Assembly: GCF_027484205.1 (NCBI RefSeq)
Contig: NZ_JAIXUB010000025.1
Span: 238,811-302,810 of the forward strand
Direction of reading: 5' to 3'
Length of the DNA stretch: 64,000 bases
Source: Flavobacterium sp.
Lineage (GTDB): Bacteria; Bacteroidota; Bacteroidia; Flavobacteriales; Flavobacteriaceae
The notes beneath the pieces are model-generated. The model made no database searches. It saw nothing but the letters and a program-made list of their open reading frames with translations, and was not told where the DNA came from. The position numbers were made by a program, and so were the translations under genes. This document shows, one piece after another, positions 16,854-24,649 of the stretch. Position 1 is the first letter of the stretch; each line of letters starts with the position of its first letter.

Positions 16854-17726
16854 ATGAAAGCATACGTATTTCCAGGTCAAGGTGCACAATTTACAGGAAT
16901 GGGCAAAGAATTATATGAAAATTCTACATTGGCAAAAGAATTATTCGAAAGAGCAAACGAAATATTAGGTTTTAGAATCACAGATATTATGTTCGAAGGA
17001 ACTGCTGAAGAATTGAAAGAAACAAAAGTTACGCAACCTGCAGTTTTTTTACATTCGGTAATTTTAGCTAAAACATTAGAAAACTTTAAACCAGAAATGG
17101 TTGCTGGTCATTCATTAGGTGAATTCTCTGCCTTAGTTGCCAATGGTGCTTTATCGTTTGAAGACGGACTAAAACTAGTTTCACAAAGAGCACTTGCTAT
17201 GCAAAAAGCTTGCGAAATTACTCCATCAACAATGGCAGCCGTTTTAAATTTAGAAGATAAAATTGTAGAAGATATTTGTGCATCGATTGATGGTGTTGTC
17301 GTAGCTGCAAATTACAACTGTCCAGGACAATTAGTTATTTCGGGTGAATATAAAGCAGTTGAATTAGCTTGCGAAAAAATGAAAGAAGCTGGAGCAAAAC
17401 GTGCATTAATTTTACCTGTTGGAGGAGCTTTTCACTCACCAATGATGGAACCAGCAAGAGAAGAATTAGCAGCAGCAATTGAATCAACCACTTTTTCAAC
17501 TCCAATTTGTCCAGTATATCAAAATGTAACAGCTAGTGCAGTTTCTGATGCGGACGAGATTAAGAAAAACTTAATAATCCAATTAACTGCGCCTGTAAAA
17601 TGGACGCAATCTGTTCAACAAATGATAAAAGATGGTGCAACTAGTTTTACTGAAGTTGGTCCAGGAAAAGTTTTAGTTGGATTGGTAAATAAAATTGATA
17701 GAGAAGTGGAGACTATTTCGGCTTAA
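16854..17726 (+). CDS. fabD: Malonyl-CoA:ACP transacylase
   Basis: This 290-residue enzyme transfers malonyl from CoA to acyl carrier protein for fatty-acid synthesis in the cytoplasm. It shows FPGQGAQFTGMG at the N-terminus, the nucleophile S87 in GHSLGE, and the catalytic H194 in GAFHSPMM, all typical of FabD. Length is normal for the family. It stands apart from other fab genes here; an M23 peptidase gene follows after six bases and may be cotranscribed. Confidence 0.97.
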   Translation: MKAYVFPGQGAQFTGMGKELYENSTLAKELFERANEILGFRITDIMFEGTAEELKETKVTQPAVFLHSVILAKTLENFKPEMVAGHSLGEFSALVANGALSFEDGLKLVSQRALAMQKACEITPSTMAAVLNLEDKIVEDICASIDGVVVAANYNCPGQLVISGEYKAVELACEKMKEAGAKRALILPVGGAFHSPMMEPAREELAAAIESTTFSTPICPVYQNVTASAVSDADEIKKNLIIQLTAPVKWTQSVQQMIKDGATSFTEVGPGKVLVGLVNKIDREVETISA

Positions 17727-17732
17727 AATCTT

Positions 17733-18413
17733 ATGATACAAAATTTAAAAGAATTATTATTAAATATCAATGGAGCAAAAGTCATTGAACCTAGCATTGA
17801 CTACAGTGAATATATGCCATTAGATTTATCAGTATTTAATAAAAATTTAAAAAACTATAAATTAGAAAATGCATCAGATTATGAACTTTTTATTCAATCT
17901 CAACTTGATGAAAAGAAAGCTAAAATAGCTTTTGGTGGTTATCTAGAGAAAAGAAATTTATATAAAAGAAGTTCTGTTTTTAGTAGCGAAAACTCTGAAG
18001 AACGAGACATTCACATTGGCTTAGATTTATGGATTAATAAGGAAGCTACAGTTCATGCTGTTTTAGATGGTGTGATTCATAGTTTTCAAAACAATACAGA
18101 TTTAGGTGATTATGGTCCAACAATTATTCTTGAACATCAATATAAAGATTTCATTTTTTACTCCTTGTATGGTCATTTAAGTGAAGAAAGTTTACACAAT
18201 AAAGAAGTAGGACAAAAAGTAGTAAAAGGTGAGCAAATTGCAAATCTAGGTTTACCACCAATAAATGGCGATTATGCGCCACATTTACATTTTCAAATCA
18301 TTTTAGATATTGAAGACAAAACAGGTGATTATCCCGGAGTTAGTTCAGAAAACAATATAAACTTTTATAAAAATAATTGTCCTAACCCAAATGACTTATT
18401 AAAAATATATTAA
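17733..18413 (+). CDS. M23/LytM-type peptidase without export signal
   Basis: This 226-residue protein contains a LytM domain with the full zinc set: H94 and D98 (HIGLD), H148 (YGHL) and H184-x-H186 (PHLHFQI). Family members normally cleave peptidoglycan cross-bridges as glycyl-glycine or DD-endopeptidases. There is no signal peptide, lipobox or membrane helix, so the protein as read would stay in the cytoplasm; the N-terminus (about 1-60) is unrecognised. The start ATG follows fabD by six bases, and no alternative upstream start gives a signal. It is followed after two bases by a small lipoprotein gene. Confidence 0.88.
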   Translation: MIQNLKELLLNINGAKVIEPSIDYSEYMPLDLSVFNKNLKNYKLENASDYELFIQSQLDEKKAKIAFGGYLEKRNLYKRSSVFSSENSEERDIHIGLDLWINKEATVHAVLDGVIHSFQNNTDLGDYGPTIILEHQYKDFIFYSLYGHLSEESLHNKEVGQKVVKGEQIANLGLPPINGDYAPHLHFQIILDIEDKTGDYPGVSSENNINFYKNNCPNPNDLLKIY

Positions 18414-18415
18414 TC

Positions 18416-18670
18416 ATGAAAAAAATAATTTTATCCTTAGTATTTGCATCATTACTAATTTCATGTAAAGAAGAAACTAAAGAAAAAGTAAAAGAAGCAT
18501 CAAAGGCTGTTGGCGCTGATTTAAAGCAAGCTGCAGATTCTGCGAAAGTAAAAGCTAAAAAAGTTTTGGATTCCTCTAAAGTAGGAGAAAAAGCAAAAGT
18601 TTTAATTGCAAAAGGCGCAGAAAAAGTTGAAGAAGGTGCAAAAAAAATAAAAGAATCTGCGAAGAAATAA
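18416..18670 (+). CDS. Small A/E/K-rich lipoprotein, paralog 1
   Basis: This 84-residue protein has a lipoprotein signal with lipobox LLISC (Cys 17). The mature part is an uninterrupted amphipathic helix of Lys, Glu and Ala in 11-residue-like steps (KVKEASKAVGADLKQAAD, VGEKAKVLIAKGAEKVEE), similar in style to LEA/apolipoprotein-type or YtxH-type helices. It starts two bases after the M23 gene. Two related proteins are encoded at 18743 and 26953. Location: probably tethered to a periplasm-facing or surface leaflet. Function unknown. Confidence 0.8.
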   Translation: MKKIILSLVFASLLISCKEETKEKVKEASKAVGADLKQAADSAKVKAKKVLDSSKVGEKAKVLIAKGAEKVEEGAKKIKESAKK

Positions 18671-18742
18671 AATTTGGCATCTAAATTGTAAAGTATTAAT
18701 GGAAATTGAAAACAATTATTAATTCAAAAACAATTTAACCCA

Positions 18743-19030
18743 ATGAAAAAAGTATTTTTAAGTTTAGCTTTAGTTGCATCATTATTAGTAATTTCATGCA
18801 AAGAAACTACTCAAGACAAAGTAGAAGTCGCTACAGAAGCTGTAGGTACAGAAGTTGAAACTGCCGCTGAAAAAACTGCAGATGCAATTGATTCAACTGC
18901 TACTGAAACTGGAGAAGCTGTAAAAGAGGTTGCTGCTGATGTGAAAGAAGGAGCAAAAGAAGCTGCTGCAGTTGCTGCTGAAAAAGTAGAAAAAGGCGCT
19001 AAAGCTGTAAAAGAAGAAGTTAAAAAATAA
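18743..19030 (+). CDS. Small A/E/K-rich lipoprotein, paralog 2
   Basis: This 95-residue protein starts MKKVFLSLALVASLLVISC, with the lipobox Cys at residue 19, then a low-complexity helix with repeated Val-Glu-x-Ala-x-Glu-Ala and Ala-Lys steps ending KAVKEEVKK. It is a tandem paralog of the gene 73 bases upstream, and its signal peptide is nearly identical to that of the protein encoded at 26953, eight kilobases away. A strong terminator follows. The helix is expected to be amphipathic and surface-lying. Function unknown. Confidence 0.82.
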   Translation: MKKVFLSLALVASLLVISCKETTQDKVEVATEAVGTEVETAAEKTADAIDSTATETGEAVKEVAADVKEGAKEAAAVAAEKVEKGAKAVKEEVKK

Positions 19031-19053
19031 TTTTTTATTTCTTAAAAAAATTA

Positions 19054-19083
19054 AACCCAACCTTATCAGGTTGGGTTTTTATA
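19054..19083 (+). terminator. Terminator after the lipoprotein pair
   Basis: AAACCCAACC (19054-19063) pairs perfectly with GGTTGGGTTT (19070-19079) across a six-base loop, followed by T. The A-rich flank on the left means it may also work for the minus-strand EamA gene that ends at 19101. Confidence 0.93.
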
Positions 19084-19100
19084 TTTAAAATAAATCAACT

Positions 19101-19994
19101 TTATCGCTTCTTATAATTGATTATAAAAACACCTAAAATAATCAATGCAGTTGCTATAATGAAGTCAATTGTAATAATTTCGTCAAGTATAAGCCATCCT
19201 AAAAAAACTGCTATTACAATATTTATATAATTCAAAATTGAAACCTGAAGAACAGTAACTCTTTTTAATGCATAATAATAACAGAAAAAAGCTAAAACTG
19301 ATCCAAAAATAGCTAGATATAAAACTGCAGAAACACTTCTTAAACTCCAAGTACTAATATCTGTATCTGAAGAAAAAATGAATGCTAAAGCAAATTGAAT
19401 AATAGAAGAAATTGAGAATTGATAAAATAAATTCAGTGCGATATTGCTAGATTTATGCGTATGTTTTTTAGAATAAACTGTTCCTGCTGACCAACTTAAA
19501 ATGGCAATACTTAAAAACAACATTCCTGTTTTGTAGTTTGGATCTAATATATCCTCTAATCCATTTCTAAAAATAAAAACTACTCCAAGAAAACCCAATA
19601 AAACTCCGATAAATCCTTTTAATCTGGGCTTTTCAATTCCAAAAAGAATTCCTCCAATAAAAATAATCACTGGAGAAAGTGCGCTCATTATTGAAGTTAA
19701 ACCGCTAGGTAATGTTTGCTCTGCAATAGTTGTAAAACCGTTAGCAATGACAATCATTAATAAAGAAGGAATCAATTGGAACTTTAAATTGCTCCAACCA
19801 ATCCATGACAATTGTTTTTTATAAAGTAAAATTCCTAAAACAAGCAACGCGGCAATTCCTTGACGAATAGAAGTTATAAACCATGGTGGAATACTTTCAA
19901 CAGCAACACGAATACCTAAATAGGTCGTTCCCCAAACTAAACCGACAATTACTAAGGAAAAAATTAATTTTAAATCGGGTTTTGGGTTGGTCAT
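19101..19994 (-). CDS. EamA-family (drug/metabolite) transporter
   Basis: This 297-residue inner-membrane protein has ten predicted helices in two EamA repeats of five. The first repeat starts VGLVWGTTYLGIRVAVE with the typical WG motif, and the second starts at SIAILSWSAGTVYSKK. Members export amino acids, purines or other metabolites; the substrate cannot be told. The C-terminus ends in basic residues (NYKKR). It is monocistronic, converging on the lipoprotein pair. Confidence 0.93.
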   Translation of the reverse strand: MTNPKPDLKLIFSLVIVGLVWGTTYLGIRVAVESIPPWFITSIRQGIAALLVLGILLYKKQLSWIGWSNLKFQLIPSLLMIVIANGFTTIAEQTLPSGLTSIMSALSPVIIFIGGILFGIEKPRLKGFIGVLLGFLGVVFIFRNGLEDILDPNYKTGMLFLSIAILSWSAGTVYSKKHTHKSSNIALNLFYQFSISSIIQFALAFIFSSDTDISTWSLRSVSAVLYLAIFGSVLAFFCYYYALKRVTVLQVSILNYINIVIAVFLGWLILDEIITIDFIIATALIILGVFIINYKKR

Positions 19995-20069
19995 TTTAAT
20001 TATAACTATTTATGAAATTCCTTCGGAATGACAAACTATAAGTGAATGATTAGTCACAAATACTGAAAA

Positions 20070-21083
20070 CTAACCTCTAATCTTCTGTTCCCATTTCCAA
20101 GCACTTGCCAAACTATCTTCTAAAGTTGATTGTGCTTTCCATCCTAAAATATTGTTTGCTTTATCGGTATTGGCATAAGCAGAAATTACATCACCTTCTC
20201 TTCTGCTCACAATTTGATAGTTTAATTTTTGTTCCGAAACTTTTTCAAAGGCTTGAATCACTTCTAAAACCGAACTTCCTGTTCCTGTTCCTAGATTGAA
20301 AGTCTCAACTTTTTCTACATTTTGTTTATTCAACAAACGTTGCATCGCTATAACATGCGCTTTTGCCAAATCAACTACATGGATATAATCACGAATCGCA
20401 GTTCCATCAGGAGTTGGATAATCATTTCCATAAACAGAAAGTTTCTCACGCATTCCAATGGCTGTTTGCGTAATAAATGGCACTAAATTTTGAGGAACAC
20501 CAAGTGGCAATTCACCTATTTCAGATGTTGGATGCGCGCCAATTGGATTAAAATATCGTAGTAAAATTGAATTAATATTGGTAACTTTAGCAACGTCATT
20601 TATGATTTCTTCACCTATTTGTTTCGTGTTTCCATAAGGAGACATCGCTGGTTGCACAGAAGCATCTTCAGTAATCGGCATTTTTTCGGCTTGACCGTAA
20701 ACAGTACAAGAAGAACTAAAAATAAAATTCGGGTTAGATAACTCTTTTAGTTCTTGAAGTACATAAACCAAAGCGTTGATATTATTTTCGTAGTACAATA
20801 AAGGATTTTCAACACTTTCTCCAACCGCTTTTGAAGCAGCAAAATGAATTACTCCTTCAACGTCATTATGCTTCTTAAAGAACTCTTGAACCGACGCTTT
20901 ATCACGCAAATCCATTTTCTCGAAAATTGGTTTTTTACCTGTAATTCTCTCAATTCCATCCAAAACACTTTCTGATGAATTTGATAAATTATCAATGGCT
21001 ACCACTTCAAAACCCTCGTTTTGCAATTCAACAACGGTATGTGAACCTATAAAACCTAAACCTCCTGTTACTACTATTTTCAT
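20070..21083 (-). CDS. galE: UDP-glucose 4-epimerase
   Basis: This 337-residue short-chain dehydrogenase interconverts UDP-glucose and UDP-galactose with bound NAD. The Rossmann GGLGFIGSH lies at 7-15, the Ser region SSSCTVYG at 123-130, and the catalytic Y150-xxx-K154 in SPYGNTKQ. Length is that of bacterial GalE. Its neighbour upstream on the same strand is a DegT-type aminotransferase and waaA is nearby, so a role in surface polysaccharide or lipopolysaccharide sugars is likely. Confidence 0.95.
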   Translation of the reverse strand: MKIVVTGGLGFIGSHTVVELQNEGFEVVAIDNLSNSSESVLDGIERITGKKPIFEKMDLRDKASVQEFFKKHNDVEGVIHFAASKAVGESVENPLLYYENNINALVYVLQELKELSNPNFIFSSSCTVYGQAEKMPITEDASVQPAMSPYGNTKQIGEEIINDVAKVTNINSILLRYFNPIGAHPTSEIGELPLGVPQNLVPFITQTAIGMREKLSVYGNDYPTPDGTAIRDYIHVVDLAKAHVIAMQRLLNKQNVEKVETFNLGTGTGSSVLEVIQAFEKVSEQKLNYQIVSRREGDVISAYANTDKANNILGWKAQSTLEDSLASAWKWEQKIRG

Positions 21084-21109
21084 TTTTTTGAGATAATAGA
21101 GAAAAGAAT

Positions 21110-21148
21110 CAAGAGAAAAGACAATAATCTCTTGCCTCTTTTCTCTTG
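21110..21148. repeat. Inverted repeat between the aminotransferase gene and galE
   Basis: CAAGAGAAAAGA pairs with TCTTTTCTCTTG at the two ends of this stretch. The flanks repeat the same words (AGAGAAAAGAATC and TTTCTATTTTCT), so the full imperfect hairpin extends a further dozen bases on each side. It fills most of the 76-base gap and resembles a small intergenic repeat element. Confidence 0.65.
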
Positions 21149-21159
21149 TTTCTATTTTC

Positions 21160-22290
21160 TTATTTTAAATATTCTAAAACTGTATCCGTTATAAATTTAA
21201 TTTGCTCGTCATCCAATTCGGTGTGCATTGGTAATGCAATAACTTCTTTGCATAATTGATTGGTTACCGGAAAATCTTCTTCTTTGTAACGTGAATCTGC
21301 GTACGCTTTTTGACTATGTAACGGAATTGGATAGTAAATTGCGCAAGGAATTCCTTTCTCTTGCAAATGCGCTAATAATCCATCACGTTTTCCATTCATA
21401 ATTCTGATAACGTATTGATGAAAAACATGGCAATCGCAGGTTTCACAAATAAATGGTGCCCAAATATTAGAATTCACACTCAAAGCAACAGAATATTTTC
21501 TAGCTGCATCTTGACGTGCTTTATTGTAAGTATCTAAATGTGGCAATTTCGCTTTCAGAACTCCAGCCTGAATACTATCTAAACGTGAATTCACTCCTAC
21601 TACATCATGATGGTAACGTTCGTACATTCCATGATTTACAATTCCGCGTAACGTGTGAGCCAGTTGATCATCGTTAGTAAAAATCGCTCCACCATCACCA
21701 TAACAACCTAAATTTTTAGATGGAAAAAATGACGTTGCACCAACATGTCCTATGGTTCCAACTTTCTTTTTAGAACCATCATTCGATTTATAATCAGCAC
21801 CAATTGCCTGTGCATTATCTTCAATTACATACAAATTATGTTCATTAGCAATTTCCATAATCGCATCCATATTAGCAGCGCGACCAAATAAATGTACAGG
21901 AACAATCGCCTTAGTTCTTGGCGTTATTGCTTTGCGAATTCCGTCAAGCGAAATGTTCATATTATTCATATCAACATCTACTAAAACCGGGGTTAATTGT
22001 AGTAGTGCAATCACTTCTACAGTTGCAGCAAATGTAAAATCGGCTGTGATTACCTCATCGCCAGGTTTCAAATCTAATCCCATCATGGCAATTTGCAACG
22101 CATCTGTTCCGTTAGCACAAGGAATCACGTGTTTAACACCTAAATAATCCTCTAAATCTTTCTGAAATTGATGAACCAAAGGTCCATTTATATAAGTATT
22201 CGTCTCTAAAACTTCCTGAATAGAAGCGTTAACTTCGTCTTTTATTTTTTCGTATTGACCTTTCAAGTCAACCATTTGTAATTTCTTCAT
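21160..22290 (-). CDS. DegT/DnrJ/EryC1/StrS-family sugar aminotransferase
   Basis: This 376-residue PLP enzyme transfers an amino group from glutamate to a nucleotide keto-sugar. The PLP-binding D158 (VIEDNAQAIG) and the Schiff-base lysine K192 (SFFPSKNLGCYGDGG) are present. I place the start at the ATG at 22290: a longer frame would begin with TTG at 22311 and would read through a perfect -7 promoter box, whereas the ATG has AGG directly before it and gives the usual family N-terminus MVDLKGQY. With galE and waaA nearby, it probably makes an amino sugar for the cell surface. Confidence 0.94.
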   Translation of the reverse strand: MKKLQMVDLKGQYEKIKDEVNASIQEVLETNTYINGPLVHQFQKDLEDYLGVKHVIPCANGTDALQIAMMGLDLKPGDEVITADFTFAATVEVIALLQLTPVLVDVDMNNMNISLDGIRKAITPRTKAIVPVHLFGRAANMDAIMEIANEHNLYVIEDNAQAIGADYKSNDGSKKKVGTIGHVGATSFFPSKNLGCYGDGGAIFTNDDQLAHTLRGIVNHGMYERYHHDVVGVNSRLDSIQAGVLKAKLPHLDTYNKARQDAARKYSVALSVNSNIWAPFICETCDCHVFHQYVIRIMNGKRDGLLAHLQEKGIPCAIYYPIPLHSQKAYADSRYKEEDFPVTNQLCKEVIALPMHTELDDEQIKFITDTVLEYLK

Positions 22291-22308
22291 CCTAAAAAAT
22301 TTGAAATA

Positions 22309-22316
22309 CAAAAGTA
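22309..22316 (-). promoter_or_regulatory. -7 promoter box for the aminotransferase gene
   Basis: Read on the minus strand this is TACTTTTG, an exact TAnnTTTG, 18 bases before the chosen ATG. It excludes the longer TTG-initiated frame. Confidence 0.6.
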
Positions 22317-22329
22317 TAACATTTCTAGT

Positions 22330-22450
22330 TATTTGGAGCGAATGGTTCGGGAATTTTTATCCCGAAACTTCGGGACCATTTTCCTGCTCTCGTCAGTCGT
22401 CTCGTTCGAAAAAACGAGACTCCAACAATGACGAGATCAGGGCTAATTAG
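22330..22450 (-). repeat. Dispersed structured repeat, copy 2 (possible Flavo-1-like RNA)
   Basis: On the minus strand it begins TTAGCCCTGAT, has a variable middle that folds into a nested hairpin (CTCGTCA/TGACGAG outside, GTCTCGTT/AACGAGAC inside), then GCAGGAAAATGGTCCCGAAG, TTCGGGA and the conserved end CATTCGCTCC. It lies just upstream of the aminotransferase promoter, on the same strand. Confidence 0.75.
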
Positions 22451-22560
22451 CATTTGTCTTTTGTAAAATCAGATTTTCAAAACAACGCAATTGTAAAATC
22501 TGTAAATATCCATTCAATCTGTAGCAAAAAATCTTATTTTTACCCAACTAAAATTAGATA

Positions 22561-23793
22561 ATGCTTTTTCTATACAATTTAATCCTACTTCTCGCTTCAC
22601 AAGTTGTAAAACTATTGGCGCTTTTCAATCCAAAAATGAAACTTTTTGTCAATGGTCGAAAAGAAGTTTTTTCAAAAATTAGAGAAAAAATAAAACTTTC
22701 AGACAAAACAATTTGGTTTCACGCAGCATCATTAGGCGAATACGAACAAGGTTTACCCGTTATTGAAAAAATAAAAATTCAATATCCAAATCATAAAATA
22801 GTAGTTACGTTCTTCTCTCCATCAGGTTATGAAGTTCGAAAAAATAATACTGTTGTTGATGTTACAGTTTATCTTCCATTAGACACAAAAAACAATGCAA
22901 AAATGTTTTTAAAACTTGTTCATCCAGAATTAGTTTTCTTCATTAAATATGAATTTTGGCCTAATTATCTGAATGAATTAAAGAAATTACAAATAAAAAC
23001 CTATCTAATTTCGGGCATTTTTAGAGAAAAACAAGCCTTTTTCAAATGGTATGGTGGTTTTTACAGAAATGCTCTTAAAACATTCGACTACTTTTTTGTG
23101 CAAAACGAAAGTTCCAAAAATCTGATTCAAAGTATTGGTTTCAATAACGTAAAAATTTCTGGCGATACCCGATTTGATCGAGTAGTTTCGATTTTAGAAA
23201 GAGATAATTCGTTAGATTATATTGAACAATTCAAAGACGACAAAACCACAATTGTAATAGGAAGTTCGTGGCCAAAAGACGAAAATTTATTGGTGAATTA
23301 CATAAATAATGCATCGGATAATGTTAAATTCATAATCGCACCACACAATATCAAATCGGAACAAATTGCAAATCTAAAATTACAAATTACAAAATCAACC
23401 GTTCTTTTTTCAGAAAAAAACAACGTTAATTTATCAAATTTCAACGTTTTCATCATCGATACTATCGGAATTTTGACCAAAATATATTCCTACGCAGATA
23501 TCGCCTATGTTGGTGGCGGATTTGGAAATCCTGGTGTTCATAACATTTTGGAACCAGCAACTTTTGGTGTTCCGATAATTATTGGACCCAATTATTCTCA
23601 TTTTGCCGAAGCCACTGCACTGGTTCATCAAGAAGGTTGTATTTCTATTTCAAATGAAATCGAATTGAACGAAGCCTTTGATAATTTAATTTCTAATGAA
23701 GATGTTCGCCATGAAAAAGGACATATTTGTGCCACTTTTGTACAAATGAACAAAGGAGCAACGGATGTTATTTTGAAACATTTTTATTTTTAA
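22561..23793 (+). CDS. waaA: 3-deoxy-D-manno-octulosonic acid transferase
   Basis: This 410-residue GT30 glycosyltransferase adds Kdo to lipid A at the inner membrane. It has an N-terminal membrane anchor (about 2-21), the WFHAASLGEYEQG motif carrying the catalytic Glu, the SGDTRFDRV segment, and the CMP-Kdo-binding region GGGFGNPGVHNILEPA (about 318-333). Length is typical (about 410-425). It is followed closely by a small membrane protein and an acetyltransferase gene. Confidence 0.95.
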   Translation: MLFLYNLILLLASQVVKLLALFNPKMKLFVNGRKEVFSKIREKIKLSDKTIWFHAASLGEYEQGLPVIEKIKIQYPNHKIVVTFFSPSGYEVRKNNTVVDVTVYLPLDTKNNAKMFLKLVHPELVFFIKYEFWPNYLNELKKLQIKTYLISGIFREKQAFFKWYGGFYRNALKTFDYFFVQNESSKNLIQSIGFNNVKISGDTRFDRVVSILERDNSLDYIEQFKDDKTTIVIGSSWPKDENLLVNYINNASDNVKFIIAPHNIKSEQIANLKLQITKSTVLFSEKNNVNLSNFNVFIIDTIGILTKIYSYADIAYVGGGFGNPGVHNILEPATFGVPIIIGPNYSHFAEATALVHQEGCISISNEIELNEAFDNLISNEDVRHEKGHICATFVQMNKGATDVILKHFYF

Positions 23794-23796
23794 ATT

Positions 23797-24198
23797 TTGT
23801 TAGAGATATTATATTATATTCATTTCAAGAGTGTGCGTTACTCAAACCATGATTTGTTTAGAACAAATGCTCTTTTCGTAATATTACTAGCACATGCTTT
23901 CTTAATGCCTTTTTTTTATGTACTTTATAAGCTAAATTATTATGATTTTCTAGATTGGTTTAAATATTTTGATAATTCTCCAATTATTAGAATGATTGTA
24001 ATTCCCTTAATCATATTATCAGTTTTTTGTTATTTTAGATATTTTAGAAAAGACAAAAGGTTGTACATTTTAGACAAATATGAAGGAAGGTATAAAGTAT
24101 TAATTAAATATTCATTTATCATCTTTATCTTATTATTACTAATACCTCCATTGTTAACTGTTTTTTTGATAAATATTTTTTTATATTTTTATTTTTAA
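23797..24198 (+). CDS. Small three-helix membrane protein, TTG start
   Basis: I do not recognise this 133-residue protein. Hydrophobic helices lie at about 25-46, 64-80 and 106-131, separated by basic segments (YFRKDKRLYILDKYEGRYKVL). No ATG is available near the N-terminus, so the start is taken as the TTG three bases after the waaA stop, which implies translational coupling. The next gene begins one base after this stop, and the tight packing argues that it is a real gene. Codon use is very A+T rich, more so than waaA. Confidence 0.65.
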   Translation: MLEILYYIHFKSVRYSNHDLFRTNALFVILLAHAFLMPFFYVLYKLNYYDFLDWFKYFDNSPIIRMIVIPLIILSVFCYFRYFRKDKRLYILDKYEGRYKVLIKYSFIIFILLLLIPPLLTVFLINIFLYFYF

Positions 24199-24199
24199 T

Positions 24200-24646
24200 T
24201 TGACAACTTTCCAACAATTAGAAACTTCCCAAATAGAAACCATCACATCAATGATGCAAGATTTCTATGCTATTGACAATTATCCTATTGAAATTGATGT
24301 TTCAAAACAATTATTTCAAGAATTTATTTCCAATGAACATCTTGGAAAAGCTTGGTTGATTTATTCAGAGAATGAATTAGTTGGATATGTAATTCTTACT
24401 TTTGTTTTTAGTTTTGAATATCAAGGAAAAATTGCCTTTATAGACGAGCTTTACCTCAAAGAATCCGCCAGAGGAAAAGGAATTGGAGCCAAAACACTAC
24501 AATTCATAAAAGAACAAATCCCTAAATTATCGTTAAAATTGCTCTATCTTGAAGTAGAACATCACAATGAAAACGCACAAAAATTGTATCTTGCAAACGA
24601 TTTTGAAGTTCACAATCGCAAATTATTAAAATACAAACTACACTAA
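24200..24646 (+). CDS. GNAT family N-acetyltransferase
   Basis: This 148-residue protein has the GCN5-type fold with strand GKIAFIDELYLKESARGKGIGAKTL (acetyl-CoA loop RGKGIG at about 93-98) and the late ENAQKLYLANDFEVHN motif. The start is a TTG immediately after the preceding stop, since the first in-frame ATG (MMQ, codons 17-18) would delete the first conserved helix. The acceptor substrate is unknown. It is followed three bases later by an S46 peptidase gene. Confidence 0.88.
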   Translation: MTTFQQLETSQIETITSMMQDFYAIDNYPIEIDVSKQLFQEFISNEHLGKAWLIYSENELVGYVILTFVFSFEYQGKIAFIDELYLKESARGKGIGAKTLQFIKEQIPKLSLKLLYLEVEHHNENAQKLYLANDFEVHNRKLLKYKLH

Positions 24647-24649
24647 CAT

